Part shown: positions 12,203 through 24,700 of the stretch, piece after piece
Layout: every line of letters begins with the position of its first letter
Numbering within the stretch: the stretch's first letter is position 1
DNA from: Symsagittifera roscoffensis
Lineage: Eukaryota > Xenacoelomorpha > Acoela > Convolutidae
Reading direction: 5' to 3'
Length of the DNA stretch: 64,000 nucleotides
NCBI RefSeq assembly: GCF_963678635.1
Contig: NC_087066.1
Coordinates: forward strand, 2,661,633-2,725,632
Made by a program: the position numbers and the translations under genes
The notes under the pieces: model-generated
What the model saw: only the letters and a program-made list of their open reading frames with translations
The model's database searches: none
Told to the model about the DNA's origin: nothing

Positions 12203-12964
12203 TTGACGTTATGCAAATGCATCAAGAGGGTTAATCTATTCTTCGCATTAGCAACAATACTTTTAATCCTTTTTATTCAAGAACTTTACAAAAAACACTT
12301 AATAAATATTTTTTCAAAAATTTCTAAAATTGCTAATCAACAACCCCCACACCAGTCCCCACCAACAATGTCCCAAGAACCTACAACAACACCAACAAAT
12401 AGTCAAACAATTTACCCCCAATCATCAACATGCATCTCTGCTTAAAACAATCCATACCGATTTGAAGAAAGACATGCACGATTGTCCGAACCACTATAAC
12501 CCGTAATTCGTCAATCATCTCTAAGCAAACCACAATACGAACCAGAACATAATATATACCCCCCCTTCCAACAAGATCTTAATAGAGCAAGACACCAAAA
12601 TCATAACCAAAACACGCTCGAAATAAACAGACAAATTATTCGTCCAAGATGAAATACAAATTTGCAAACACCCAGAGTTCAATTCAACATACCTCAATCA
12701 CCAATAGCAAACCCAGACCCCTCCAGCAGTACAGTTCAAAGTACTCCCCAGACCCCATCAAAACAAAACACATCAAATATCCCATCAGATTATTTAGGTT
12801 CGACCCTTACATCTGAACAAGTCCGAGAAAATCCTTTTAAGCCCCTAACCACTACAGAACACTTTTTCAGTACCAGAAAATTTTTCACTCCCTTTAACCA
12901 TTTCCATAACTCAGATCCCACAAACACCATTTCCTACGAGTTTTCCTACAAATCTCGACGCTAG
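12203..12964 (+). pseudogene. Third ORF: membrane segment plus Pro/Thr/Ser-rich chain (G1)
   Basis: Begins MTLCKCIKRVNLFFALATIL, with a hydrophobic stretch at about residues 10-26 that looks like a signal anchor. A Pro/Gln/Thr-rich region (NQQPPHQSPPTMSQEPTTTP) follows. After a stop near 12445 and frame changes the Pro/Ser-rich chain continues to 12964. It sits between integrase and the envelope-like gene and is repeated at 26626-27371. It could be the N-terminal part of an envelope precursor or a separate small protein. No family recognised. Confidence 0.5.
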
Positions 12965-13360
12965 GTGTAGAGAAAATTCAACGATTAACATACACCTACG
13001 ATTAGACCGGAATGTACTCGTAGCACCCCTTTCATTGTTTGGTCAACATCACGAAAGTAACAGGTTACACAGATGGGCACTAAACAGATTACAAAATCGA
13101 CAAGATATCCACAAAGAAACACAAGAACAAAACTTACAAATACTTACAAAAATGATCTGACACTAAAATTTGAAATCACGGTAAGACTAATTAATGTAAT
13201 TCACCATCCCTTATCCCTTAGCCCCCCCCCCCCATTTAGCAGCTCAGTTTTTACCTCCCCCATTTATAACCACAGAAATCATCTACAAATACGATAGATA
13301 TACTAAAAAGACAATTGGATATGTAACTTTTTATAATCCATCCTCAGGACTATCATACAC

Positions 13361-15801
13361 TTGTATCTTCTAAAAATACTAATTTTCCAGACCCTTCTCT
13401 TTCTCAATTTCTCAAAACCCGATCATAACAATCCTTCTCCCGAACAAGTGCCCATGATTTACCAGTCACACATTACGACTGTGAAGAAAATGAACAACAA
13501 AACATTACATAAATATGCAACAAATCAAATCACTCAATGCGAAACCGAACCACATTGAATAGAAAGAACAATCATAATAGCTACACTTTACTCAAAAGCA
13601 CGAGCTACAACACTAACAGGATATAAATTCACAGGAAAATTTTCCGAAAAGAAAGTACACTGTTCCCAAGTTTCAAACGGAAACAAAAACAGACTAGATC
13701 ATGAATCTTTTTACCAAAATAACATCAAAAGACTATTACACCTCAGCCCTGTTTATTGTAAAAACGAACTTAGCCGATTAAAAATTACATCAAACAAAGG
13801 TAAAAACAGAAAATTAGTAAATTTTCAAGTTTTTGCAGACTCTGCACATCAAGCCGATTTTGAAAGATACCAAGGTCATATGAAACTAGACGACAAATTT
13901 CTATTCCACGGCGCAAATGGAAGAATAACTTATGATCTCCATGATAAAAAATGGATACCATACATTGGAATAAACAATTCCTCAAAATGTAAAGCCGACA
14001 CTAAATAAAGGATGTCAAAAAAAAATGTTTTTTGATTGGAAAATACAACTTAAAAAAGTACAGCTAACACGAGATTTAAAACATGACACTATAATTTATC
14101 AAGGAATCAAATTCCCTTGCAAAAACTACCAAGGATACTGCGATCCTACTACCCGAACACAAGCAACATTTGTTTTGTTTGCCGAAGACACTTGTACCAC
14201 AATTGAAATATAAAAAAAAACACACTAGAATGATAAAACTTCACCAAAAATGTTTTATTGAATCAATCTCTTGTGAACATGTGAATCCTTATCAGTTCAG
14301 ACATAGTAGTTTGAATTTAGAAACGTACATAATATAGAAAACAAAATGACACGTTTCCAAATATACCAAGAAACGAAACTTGCTTGTAAATACACCAAAC
14401 CACTTTACAATACAAAAACCCAGAAATTCTTGACGAATACGAACAAGGTTTGACACGAATACAGGAAATTTAATTAAACATCCAAAGGTAACACATCACT
14501 CAACTAGTGACAAAAATTCATATATCCCTGTAAACCTTCTAAAAACAGAGGAAACATTGGTGGAAATACAAAACCACAAGACAAAGACAGCACACATTTT
14601 CAGGAACTATCACTAATAAACAACACTTAATTTGGTGCAATTCAATATGTCATACACCTAGACATGAAGTAGATAATAAGTAGAATTTTTCAAGAAATGA
14701 CTTTGACAGAACATGAAACACTCCATCAACTATGGGATTTTGAAAGAACACAAGTTTTACAATCACTTGCACTAGCAGTATTAAAATTCCCTTATGCACG
14801 ATTTTTTCTATCAGGTAACAGATCAATTTTTTTTACTAAGAAGGAAACATATTATGGCATTACACTTGTACCAAAAAATCACCATTTATATGTTTTTGAA
14901 GACAAAAGATGCTATAAAAGAATCCCAATATTCTACAAAAACAAAGTATTTTTTGTTGATACACTCTCCCGGAGAACTTATTTTTGAGATACAGCAAGCA
15001 GTCCTATGGAGATCAGAAAATAGCCATAAGGTAGTACAATTAAACCCCGACGAAGATAAAAACTACTTTCTCGCACTAAATCCTACACTTATGCAACCAC
15101 CAAAAAAGTTTTTACCAGAAAGCATTAGAGCTATTGCCCGCAATTCGAATATCAATTCACAATCGATCGGCATATACTCTAAATCCGATCTTGAACATCA
15201 CATACGTACACAACAAAATCAAGAAAAACTCACAAAAATGGACACTATACAACGAAATTCTATAGATCAAAACCTAAGCAAACTTGCAGAAACAGAAGGC
15301 TTTTCAGACATATACGCACAAGACTATACCGAATATTTTAAAGATATAAAAGATTATATTCACTTAAATGGCGAAAAAAACAGACCACAAGATATATCAC
15401 CAAAAAATAATTTTAGTTTTGTAAAAATGAAAAACGATTTTCTTGCCTTTCTAGGATGGCCCTACTACATCTTAGAAAGATTGGCTATATTAAACGCAAT
15501 GTTTAACTTTCTGGGATTTCTTTTCTCGCTCAAAAAAGTAATCTACAATACATGCGCAATACACACGCAAGTAAACAAACGAGGAAGCGTAGCACAGCTA
15601 CTTTTTGCAGGGTTTTTTGTAATCTTTTCTACATCAATGAATGAAATATTTTTAGACGCTCAAATAAAAGAATACAATACCAAGTTATCAACAACACCAG
15701 AGACATATGACGATTCACACAATAATACAAATCCACAACTACAAAACCTAAATCATAAGCTTTCCTTATCATTAGTACCACGAAATTTCAGAAATTGTAA
15801 A
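13361..15801 (+). pseudogene. env: Envelope-like glycoprotein gene of G1 (frameshifted, 3' truncated)
   Basis: Third-gene position after integrase. A hydrophobic start near 13361 (LLKILIFQTLLFLNF) could be a signal peptide. Cysteine-bearing ectodomain pieces follow (HKYATNQITQCETE; VYCKNELSRLKI; 14697-14987 with DKRCYKRIPIFYKNKVFFVD), then a frame change near 14985 and a frame open to 15825. Late in that frame is a hydrophobic stretch (LNAMFNFLGFLFSL) and a tail, as expected for a membrane-anchored fusion protein. The spacing of Cys, 'IP' and 'FVD' recalls mononegavirus/chuvirus-type glycoproteins, but this is tentative. The last codons run into repeat R. Confidence 0.55.
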
Positions 15802-17220
15802 ATTCGCCCAAATAGTACAAATTGACGGAGCGTAGAAAAAGCACATATAGACGACTTGCTGGCGTCAGTTAACTAAATTCTACTGGTTTTTCACCGTTTC
15901 GATCTAGCCAGTTGATTTTCTGGTCTGCTTAGGGCTAAGTAAAAAGTTACTATTTTCAGGCCAACATACAAACGACTCTTAATCAGCTTCCGTTTACATC
16001 CAAAGACAACCACATAGCTGGGTCTCGGATACCCAGACATCATGATTGCTATTAAGACCATGGCTCGAATATCTTTATTTTTTATGTTTTTGGTGACAGT
16101 TCTACATTAAATCCATTGGAGATGGATTGACCCTTTCCTCTTCCAAGCTACCCATATTCTAAAATAACAAATCATACCGGTGTTAATTCAAAAGTTTATG
16201 ACATCAGACTAGCTAAAAAGTCAGTTTATTACAGTCCTTCACCACATGATGTCTCTGGGGGACCGAGTTTCCGATTCCGTGCTTTTTCTGTAATAACGTC
16301 GTTTTTACTGCAAATTCGTGGCATGGGAGGGTTTTTTACTGCTCCTTCCTTTTTTCTCCACTGAAGCCTTCTTTCAGACTCTTGTCTGCAATTAGTTGTC
16401 TTATCGTGCGCGATCGTCATGATAAAAGACTTCGTTTTTTATATCGTTATCGTTCGGCCGTCTCTCACTAAATTAGTTGTATTGTGTTTTTTGTCACTTT
16501 TCAGCCAAAAATGGCCATTTCCCGCATTTATCAGAAATAGACTGTCTGCAATCGATTTTTCGAAAATAAAAAATTCCAGAAAACTCCAGCCTCCTTTTCA
16601 ACAATACATGATCACTAAGGCCTCTAATGTCTTTTTCGTGCTGCGACGGAAAATTGCGCTGTGCCAATCCCGGGAAATGGCACATACTCCCCGGACAGTC
16701 CCCTTCAAAGTCCACATTGATCGCATAACGCCGGGTTATCGTCAAGTAGCGTTCCAGTTCTCTATAATTAGCTTTACAAACAGCGTTAGAAAATTGAAAT
16801 TTATCTACTCCACCTCAACTCACCGCGTTTCATAAATGGCATCGTACTACATTTTACTGCCTTTCAAACTATTCACAAAATTTGCACTATGAGGAGTGTT
16901 TTGGATAAAATTTCTTTTCTGACTACTTACGTCACCTCGCCATAAAATTTCTTCTCGCTCTTGCTGATTACAAAGTTGGGACGTGGCACGGCCACGCAGC
17001 CGTTAAAAGTAACCTAATGTTACTCACCAAGTATAATAGTTCATTTATGTGTTTGCCTCAATATAAAACCAAGAATTTCTGTGATTAGGAGAGGTAATGA
17101 GGTACTCACCCTCTTCGAGCGAGCGTACCCAAATCCTGCCAGCTTGCCAAACAGTCAACATGCGTCTTACACAGGTTAAAAACTTCAGTCGGTTTTAAAT
17201 AGGTAACAAATTTCACCTAC
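15802..17220 (+). repeat. Repeat R, copy R1
   Basis: About 1.4 kb repeated at 19319-20731, truncated at 30189-30857, and present as a diverged shorter copy at 52151-52915. Moderate GC and no convincing frame on either strand. Contains several hairpins, including CTGGGT...ACCCAG near 16020 and the TCTTATCGTG...CATGATAAAA pair at 16399-16427. It directly follows the env end and directly precedes a gag-internal sequence, so it was amplified together with the element. R4 shows that it also exists without env. Could be a non-autonomous transposon or an LTR of another family; no clear terminal repeats or target duplication seen. Confidence 0.8.
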
Positions 17221-19318
17221 TAAAAACAAACTAAAAATAAAACAAATAGATACCATACCAGAAATCAAACTCCTTATTATAAAACAATTTTTTTTCCATC
17301 GGATGTTGATGAATACTATAATCAAAATCATCAACGATTTTATTCAAGCCGAAGACCTCGTTCTTACAGTTTTGACAAACCAGATATTTTCGAACCATAC
17401 ACACAAAATTAACGAACATGACAACCCAGAAATAATCCAACATCTTACAACGATAATGTTTTTCAACCACAAAACCCAGTTAAAACACAATTTTACCAAC
17501 CAAATCAAATGCATAACGAAATTCTATTGCCAAATAATTTACAACAACATGAAATAACAAAAAGTCAACTCACAAACTTTTCTCAAATGCCACATGCCGC
17601 AGAATTACTGCAAAGGACTAAAAATCTATACCTAATGGGTGGATCATCAATATCATCAAATAAGCCACTAACCGTATTTACAGGCAGAGATCCTGAATAC
17701 TCTGTAGATGATTACTTAAATGCAGTCACAGCAAATTTAATTTTCAATATAGGACCTGAACTTGTAATTACCAAGTATTATTCAAGCCGAAGACCTCGTT
17801 CTTACAGTATTGACAAACCAGATATTTTCGAACCATACACACGAAAAATCAGATTGGAAAAGATTTACACAAGTACTCTAAAAAATATTTGATTGTGAAA
17901 GAAACAAACAACATCAAAGAGTTTTATGCAAAGAAACTCGTAGACTACCAAATGAAACAATTCAACAAATTGCATTAAGAAATGAAACAGTAGTCCAAAA
18001 AGCATAAAATACAAAAAATGACCGAAACCTTAATGATTACTCGAAAAATAGCAAAAACACAGCGAGCGTCACATCATTCCTCTATCCGAGAACCAGATTT
18101 AGACTTTAGGAATGAGTCAGAAAAATAGAAAAAGCAGATATCACTATGAAAATAGAAGAAACGATAAAATTAAAGTTACAACTTGTCAACAACATCCAAA
18201 CCACTACTTCACAAATAAACAAAATTAGAGGCTCTGATATAAAGTTATTTGAAAAAATAACCACTGAAATTTTGAACATCTACGAGAAAAACCCAAATTT
18301 TAAAGGCAAACAATCATTCAAAAAATGATGTAATTATTGCCGACGATACCGACACAGCATTGCCGAATGCAGACAAAACAACAAGTTAACCAAAATAAGC
18401 CACAAAAATATAGAGAAGTAAATAAAATCATTTCATCGGTACATGAAAAAAGATCAAAATTTACCCAACAAAATTATTGATAGTGATAATAGTTCAGGAA
18501 AACCACTTCCAAACATTTCAAATTACTCTAGACAACAATCAACTCATTATACAAATTATCGAGGAAGATCACCAAATCAAACAAGTTCTCGAAATTTCTC
18601 AAAAAACAGATATAGTCGATCAAATAGTCGTAATAATCATTATCGAAATAACTATTCAAGATCAAATTCAAACCAACCTGAATTTTCGCAGACAAAACAA
18701 TGCAGACAAAACAACAAGTTAAACAAAATAAGCCACAAAAATATAGAGAAGTAAATAAATCATTTCATCGGTTCATGAAAAAAGATCAAAATTTACCCAA
18801 CAAAATTATTGATAGTGATAATAGTTCAGGAAAACCACTTCCAAACATTTCAAATTACTCTAGACAACAATCAACTTATTATACAAATTATCGAGGAAGA
18901 TCACCAAATCAAACAAATTCTCGAAACTTCTCAAAAAACAGATATAGTCGATCAAATAGTCGTAATAATCATTATCGAAATAACTATTCAAGATCAAATT
19001 CAAACCAACCTGAATTTTCGTTTGATGCCAGTTCCCATTCAAATTCTAGAAATAGAAATTATTCAAACAGTCGATCTAGAAACTCTTTATACAATAGAAA
19101 CAGAAATTATTCCCATGATAGGAACAGAAACTGTTCAAATGATCAAAATCCTAGATATCAAAATGACAGATCACGCGATTACGCTATGAACAGATCAAAT
19201 TATCACAAATCAAAATAAGGCAACTATCAAAATAGATCACGCGATACTTCACAGAACCAAAATTCATTATAACAATAGACAAAGAAACTACTCTCAGTCA
19301 CCACATAGGAATAACACA
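17221..19318 (+). pseudogene. gag: Element G2: gag only, internally deleted
   Basis: Starts at the same gag-internal point as G3 (aacaaactaaaaataaaac). Capsid front is at 17632-17760 (FTGRDPEYSVDDYL). A patch at 17777-17846 repeats upstream sequence in place of the capsid core. A Lys/Glu-rich segment lies at 18146-18328. A CCHC zinc knuckle follows in the next codons (CNYCRRYRHSIAEC, C-x2-C-x4-H-x4-C), then the basic Arg/Ser/Asn tail is present twice because of a 333-base tandem duplication (18370-18702 and from 18703). At 19318 sequence jumps straight to the env-end/R junction, so all of pol and env is missing. Confidence 0.8.
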
Positions 19319-20731
19319 CATTCGCCCAAATAGTACAAAGTGACGGAGCGTAGAAAAAGCACATATAGACAACTTGCCGGCGTCAGTTAACTAAATTCTA
19401 CTAGTTTTTCACCGTTTCGATCTAGCCAGTTGATTTTCTGGTCTGCTTAGGGCTAAGTAAAAAGTTACTATTTTCAGGCCAACATACAAACTACTCTTAA
19501 TCAGCTTCCGTTTACATCCAAAGACAACCACATAGCTGGGTCTCGGATACCCAGACTACATGATTGCTATTAAGACCATGGCCCGAATATCTTTATTTAC
19601 TATGTTTTTGGTGACAGTTCTACATTAAATCTATTGGAGATGGATTGACCCTTTCCTCTTTCAAGCTACCCATATTCTAAAATAACAAATCATACCGGTG
19701 TTAATTCAAAAGCTTATGACATCAGACTAGCTAAAAAGTCAGTTTATTACAGTCCTTCACCATATGATGTCTCTGGGGGACCGAGTTTCCGATTCCGTGC
19801 TTTTTCTGTAATAACGTCGTTTTTACTCCAAATTCGTGGCATGGGAGGGTACTGCTCCTTCATTTTTTCTCCACTGAAGCCTTCTTTCAGTCTCTTGTCT
19901 GCAATTAGTTGTCTTATCGTGCGCGATCGTCATGATAAAAGACTTCGTTTTTTATATCGTTATCGTTCGACCGTCTCTCACTAAATTAGTTGTTTTGTGT
20001 TTTGTGTCACTTTTCAGCCAAAAATGGCCATTTCCCGCAATTATCAGAAATAGACAGTCTGCAATCGATTTTTCGAAAATAAAAAATTCCAGAAAACTCT
20101 AGCCTCCTTTTCAGCAATACATGATCACTAAGGCCTCTAATGTCTTTTTCGTGCTGCGACGGAAGGTTCCGCTGTGCCAATCCGGGGAAATGGCACATAC
20201 TCCCCGGACAGTCACCTTCAAAGTCCACATTGATCGCATAACGCCGGGTTATCGTCAAGTAGCGTTCCACCTCTCTATAATTAGCTTTACAAACAGCGTT
20301 AGAAAATTGAAATTTATCTACTCCACCTCAACTCACCGCTTTTCATAAATGGCATCCTACTACATTTTACTGCCTTTCAAACTATTCACAAAATTTGCAC
20401 TATGAGGAGTGTTTTGGATAAAATTACTTTTCTGACTACTTACTTCACCTCGCCATAAAATTTCTTCTCGCTCTTACTGATTAAAAAGTTGGGACGTGGC
20501 ACGGCCACGCACCCGTTAAAATTAACCTAATGTTACTCACCAAGTATAATCGTTCATTTATGTGTTTGCCTCAATATAAAACCAAATATTTCTGTGATTA
20601 GGAGAGGTAATGAGGTACTCACCCTCTTCGAGCGAGCGTACCCAAATCCTGCCAGCTCGCCAAACAGTCAACATGCGTCTTACACAGGTTAAAAATTTCA
20701 GTCGGTTTTAAATAGGTAACAAATTTCACCT
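19319..20731 (+). repeat. Repeat R, copy R2
   Basis: Near-identical to R1 with a few substitutions and small indels. The left joint keeps 'ttcgcccaaatagtacaaagtgacgg', the same bases that end env in G1 and G3, which supports G2 being a deletion derivative of a full unit. The hairpin pair is at 19912-19940. Confidence 0.85.
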
Positions 20732-20752
20732 ATGCCCTATATTCACCTATGT

Positions 20753-20777
20753 GTATATATATATATATATATATATT
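20753..20777. repeat. (TA)n microsatellite
   Basis: Uninterrupted TA run between R2 and the start of G3, absent at the equivalent R1-G2 junction. It marks a later expansion at this joint. Confidence 0.9.
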
Positions 20778-20778
20778 T

Positions 20779-23019
20779 TTAACAAACTAAAAATAAAACA
20801 AATAGATACCATACCAGAAATCAACCTCCTTATTATAAAACAAAATTTTTTCCATCGGATGTTGAAGAATACTAAAATCAAAATCATCAACGATTTTATT
20901 CAAGCCGAAGACCTTGTTCTTACAGTGTTGACAAACCAGATATTTTCGAACCATACACACGAAATTAACGAACATGACAACCAAGAAATAATCCAACATC
21001 TTATAACGATAATGTTTTTCAACCACAAAACCCAGTTAATACACAATTTTACCAACCAAATCAAATGCATAACGAAATTCCATTGCCAAATAATTTACAA
21101 CAACATGAAATAACAAAAAGTCAACCCACAAACTTTTCTCAAATGCCACATGCCGCAGAATTGCTGCAAAGGACTAAAAATCTATACCTAATGGGTAGAT
21201 CATCAATATCATCAAATAAGCCACTAACCGTATTTACAGGCAGAGATCCTGAATACTCTGTAGATGATTACTTAAATGCAGTCACAGCAAATTTAATTTT
21301 CAATATAGGACCTGAACTTGTAAACACACCACTTCATCAAAATTGTATACATAGACGCACAGCTTTAATCCAAACCAGACTTGACGGCGCAGCCCAAAAA
21401 TGGTTTTCAGTTTCACCTATAGAAATAAAATCAGATTGGAAAAGATTTACACAAGTGCTCTAAAAAAGATTTGATTCTGAAAGAAACAAACAACATCAAA
21501 GAGTTTTATGCAAAGAAACTCGTAGACTACCAAATGAAACAATTCAACAAATTGCATTAAGAAATGAAACAGTTGTCCAAAAAGCATAAAATACAAAAAA
21601 TGACCGAAACCTTAATGATTACTCGAAAAATAGCAAAAACAAAGAGAGCGTCACATCATTCCTCAATCCGAGAACCAGATTTAGACTTTAGGAAATGAGT
21701 AAAAAATATAGAAAAAAGCAGAGATCACTATGAAATTAGAAGAAACGATAAAATTAAAGTTACAACATGTCAACAACATCCAAACCACTACTTCACAAAT
21801 AAACAAAATTAGAGGCTCTGATATAAAGTTATTTAAAAAAATAACCACTGAAATTTTGAACATCTATGAGAAAAACCCAAATTTTAAAGGCAAACAATCA
21901 TTCAAAAAATGATGTAATTATTGCCGACGATACCGACACAGCATTGCCGAATGCAGACAAAACAACAAGTTAGCCAAAATGAGCCACAAAAATATAGGGA
22001 AGTAAATAAATCATTTCATCGGTACATGAAAAAAGATCAAAATTTACCCGACAAAATTATTGATAGTGATAATAGTTCAGGAAAACCACTTCCAAACATT
22101 TCAAATTACTCTAGACAACAATCAACTTATTATACAACATATCGAGGAAGATCACCAAATCAAACAAATTCTCGAAACTTCTCAAAAAACAGATATAGTC
22201 GATCAAATAGTCGTAATAATCATTTTCGAAATAACTATTCAAGATCAAATTCAAACCAACCTGAATTTTCGTGTGATGCCAGTTCCCATTCAAATTTTAG
22301 AAATAGAAATTATTCAAACAGTCGATCTAGAAACTTTTTATACAATAGAAACAGAAATTATTCTCATGATAGGAACAGAAACTGTTCAAATGATCAAAAT
22401 CCTAGATATCAAAATGACAGATCACGCGATTACGCTATGAACAGATCAAATTATCACAAATCAAAATAAAGCAACTATCAAAATAGATCACGCGATACTT
22501 CACAGAACCAAAATTCATTATAACAATAGACAAAGAAACTACTCTCAGTCACCACATAGGAATAAAACACGTTATCAAAAGTCACAACAAAATTATAGGA
22601 TTAGTACACCCAAACATCAAAGACAAAAAAATTGGGTACAAGCAATTGAAGAAACTCAATCAAACCCCCCTGGTATTGATAATAACGAAAGCAGGGATTT
22701 GCAATTAAATCACATCAATTGCAAATCCACAGACAGTGAAAGTGATACAGAAAGTACAATTTCGATTAACATGATACATGTTGAAAACGACTACGAACCA
22801 TTTATATACGAACAACCAATATATTCATATATCTTTCAAAATCATGATCAATTTCTTTTAAACTATTTTACAAGACCTATAAATAGTAACAAAACAATAG
22901 AAAAAATACTGGAAGAAATAGCAGCAGAAAAACGCACAGAACGCTCAAGCACAAATAATATTTATCAAAATAAATCTAAAAAATCGCAGTTACCAGAAAA
23001 ATCAAACACCAGACCTTGA
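20779..23019 (+). pseudogene. gag: gag region of element G3 (most complete of the three)
   Basis: 21065-21463 is open through the capsid domain, ending in the Gag signature GAAQKWFSVSPIEIKSDWKR before a single stop. ERNKQHQRV, RLPNETIQQIAL and a Lys-rich segment (21730-21912) follow. The zinc knuckle CNYCRRYRHSIAEC is encoded at about 21912-21953. The basic Arg/Ser/Asn-rich tail (21921-22469 frame) is intact, and the Tyr/Glu-rich acidic linker is open at 22699-23019. This copy supplies about 290 bases between tail and linker that G1 lacks. It lacks ORF A and ORF B because the amplified unit begins inside gag. Confidence 0.85.
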
Positions 23020-23169
23020 AATAGATTTTTAATAGATTAGTAATATATTAGGTAATGAAAAACGAAACAAAGATTTTTTCATGAAAACACCCTACTTTAA
23101 ACCAAGATTTCAAATATCAAAAAACAGGTAAGAACAACAAAAATTCTTAACAACGTTTAATTTTCAACA

Positions 23170-24700
23170 CACTCAGATAACACAAAAAAACTTGAACAAT
23201 TAGCTGACCTATTACTAAAATACCCGAAACTTTACGCAACATCTAAATTTGATATTGTAAAAGTAAATTCACCAATAAATTTACCTCTACAACTTCATGC
23301 AGTTTTCAAACAACAACGAGCAAGTAATGTCCCAATTCACTTTTAAGACAAAGTTAACCAATTACTTGAAATACTAGAACAAAATTAAACAATTTTTACA
23401 GTAAACAAAGAAGAACAGCCAAAAGATACCACGTTTATAAACCTCCTATCATTATAGCAGAAGGGGAATCATTAAAAAATAGTTCTAGATGCAAGATACC
23501 TCAATTCACTTATTGATGAATCTAAATATAACTGGCCTATTGAACGAATTCAAGTAATTCTTACAAAAACAAACGGTAAATCTTTCACAACAGCAGATAT
23601 GAATCAAATGCCGTTAGAAGTATAATCCAAACGATTAACACAATTCGTTATTGCAAATTAACAATACGAATTCAACAGATTATTCTATGGAATTTCAAAA
23701 GGACCAGCATCATTCTCAGCATTCTTGGGTAAAATTTTCAGACCACTAATACTCGATAAAAATGCAATCACACATTTAGCATTTAGACGATGTTTTTATG
23801 CAATCACAACCAAAAGACAAATTTTTCATTGTCTTAGAAAAATATCGTCAAATATTATTACACGAAAACATGAAAGCAGCCCCGGATAAATCAAAATTTT
23901 TTTTCTATCACAAGTAAAAATCTTTAAACATATTAGAGAAAGAAACACTATGACTCCATTACATCTCGCATAGATGCAATCTAAAAACTCCAAGCACCTT
24001 CAAATAAAAAAAATTCAAGAAAGTCTTGGAATGTTAAACTACTTAAGTAAATACATTAATAAAATGCAGTTATACTAAGACCATTCTACAACATCCCTAG
24101 ATAATAGAATAAGTTTGAATGGACAACAGAACATCAGAAACGCTCTGAAGAAATAAAAACTCTTCTCACTGAACAATTATCAAATACTATTCCAGATACC
24201 GACCAAACACTTTATGCCATGTGTGACGCCTCCAATTTTGGCATCGGCGCAGCATTGTTACAATCTCACAATGGGAACAAATAAAATGAACCTCATTTCA
24301 GCAAACTCTAGACTATTCACATAAGCTGAACTTAGACTCTCTATTCTTAAGAGAGAATGCACAGACATAATAAACACACTTACAGAATATGAATTTTTAG
24401 TACTCGGATCTAAACATCCAACAGTTTTATTTACAGTTTTATAAACCAACAATCCTCCTTTTTACACAAAAATCCAACCCAAACCGTAGAGTTTATAGTT
24501 TTCATTTATTTTAATGAAGTTCCCAAACTTGCATATAGTTTGAACAGCAGGAAAAAAGCTCGCAACACCCGATACTCTCAGTAGAAATACACCACCTGCA
24601 TTGTTAACGAGCAAAAGAACAGTTGAAATACCACAAAGTTTTAATTTTTTAATTGCAGAAGGTGAAAGTTCACCAAAGTTAAAATGCTAATATTTAGTAA
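23170..24700 (+). pseudogene. pol: pol: reverse transcriptase and RNase H of G3 (decayed)
   Basis: Same RT blocks as G1 (DARYLNSLIDES, NWPIERIQVIL, FNRLFYGISKGPASFSA) with LDDVFMQSQ near 23786, the remnant of the RT active site. RNase H begins AMCDASNFGIGAALLQS at about 24217. A 65-base segment at about 23027-23090 is not present in G1. Protease motifs are again absent upstream of RT. Stops are shared with G1 at several sites, so the two copies decayed together before they were duplicated. Confidence 0.85.

Noticed and set aside
16419-16835. 138-codon frame in R1 and matching minus-strand frame at 16494-16745
   Set aside because: Not kept in R3 or R4, no recognisable domain, and both strands equally open; taken as chance.
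8882-22469. Regularly repeated Arg/Asn/Ser codons considered as a CRISPR-like or minisatellite array
   Set aside because: Spacing follows codons of a basic Gag tail and differs between units; no constant repeat/spacer structure.
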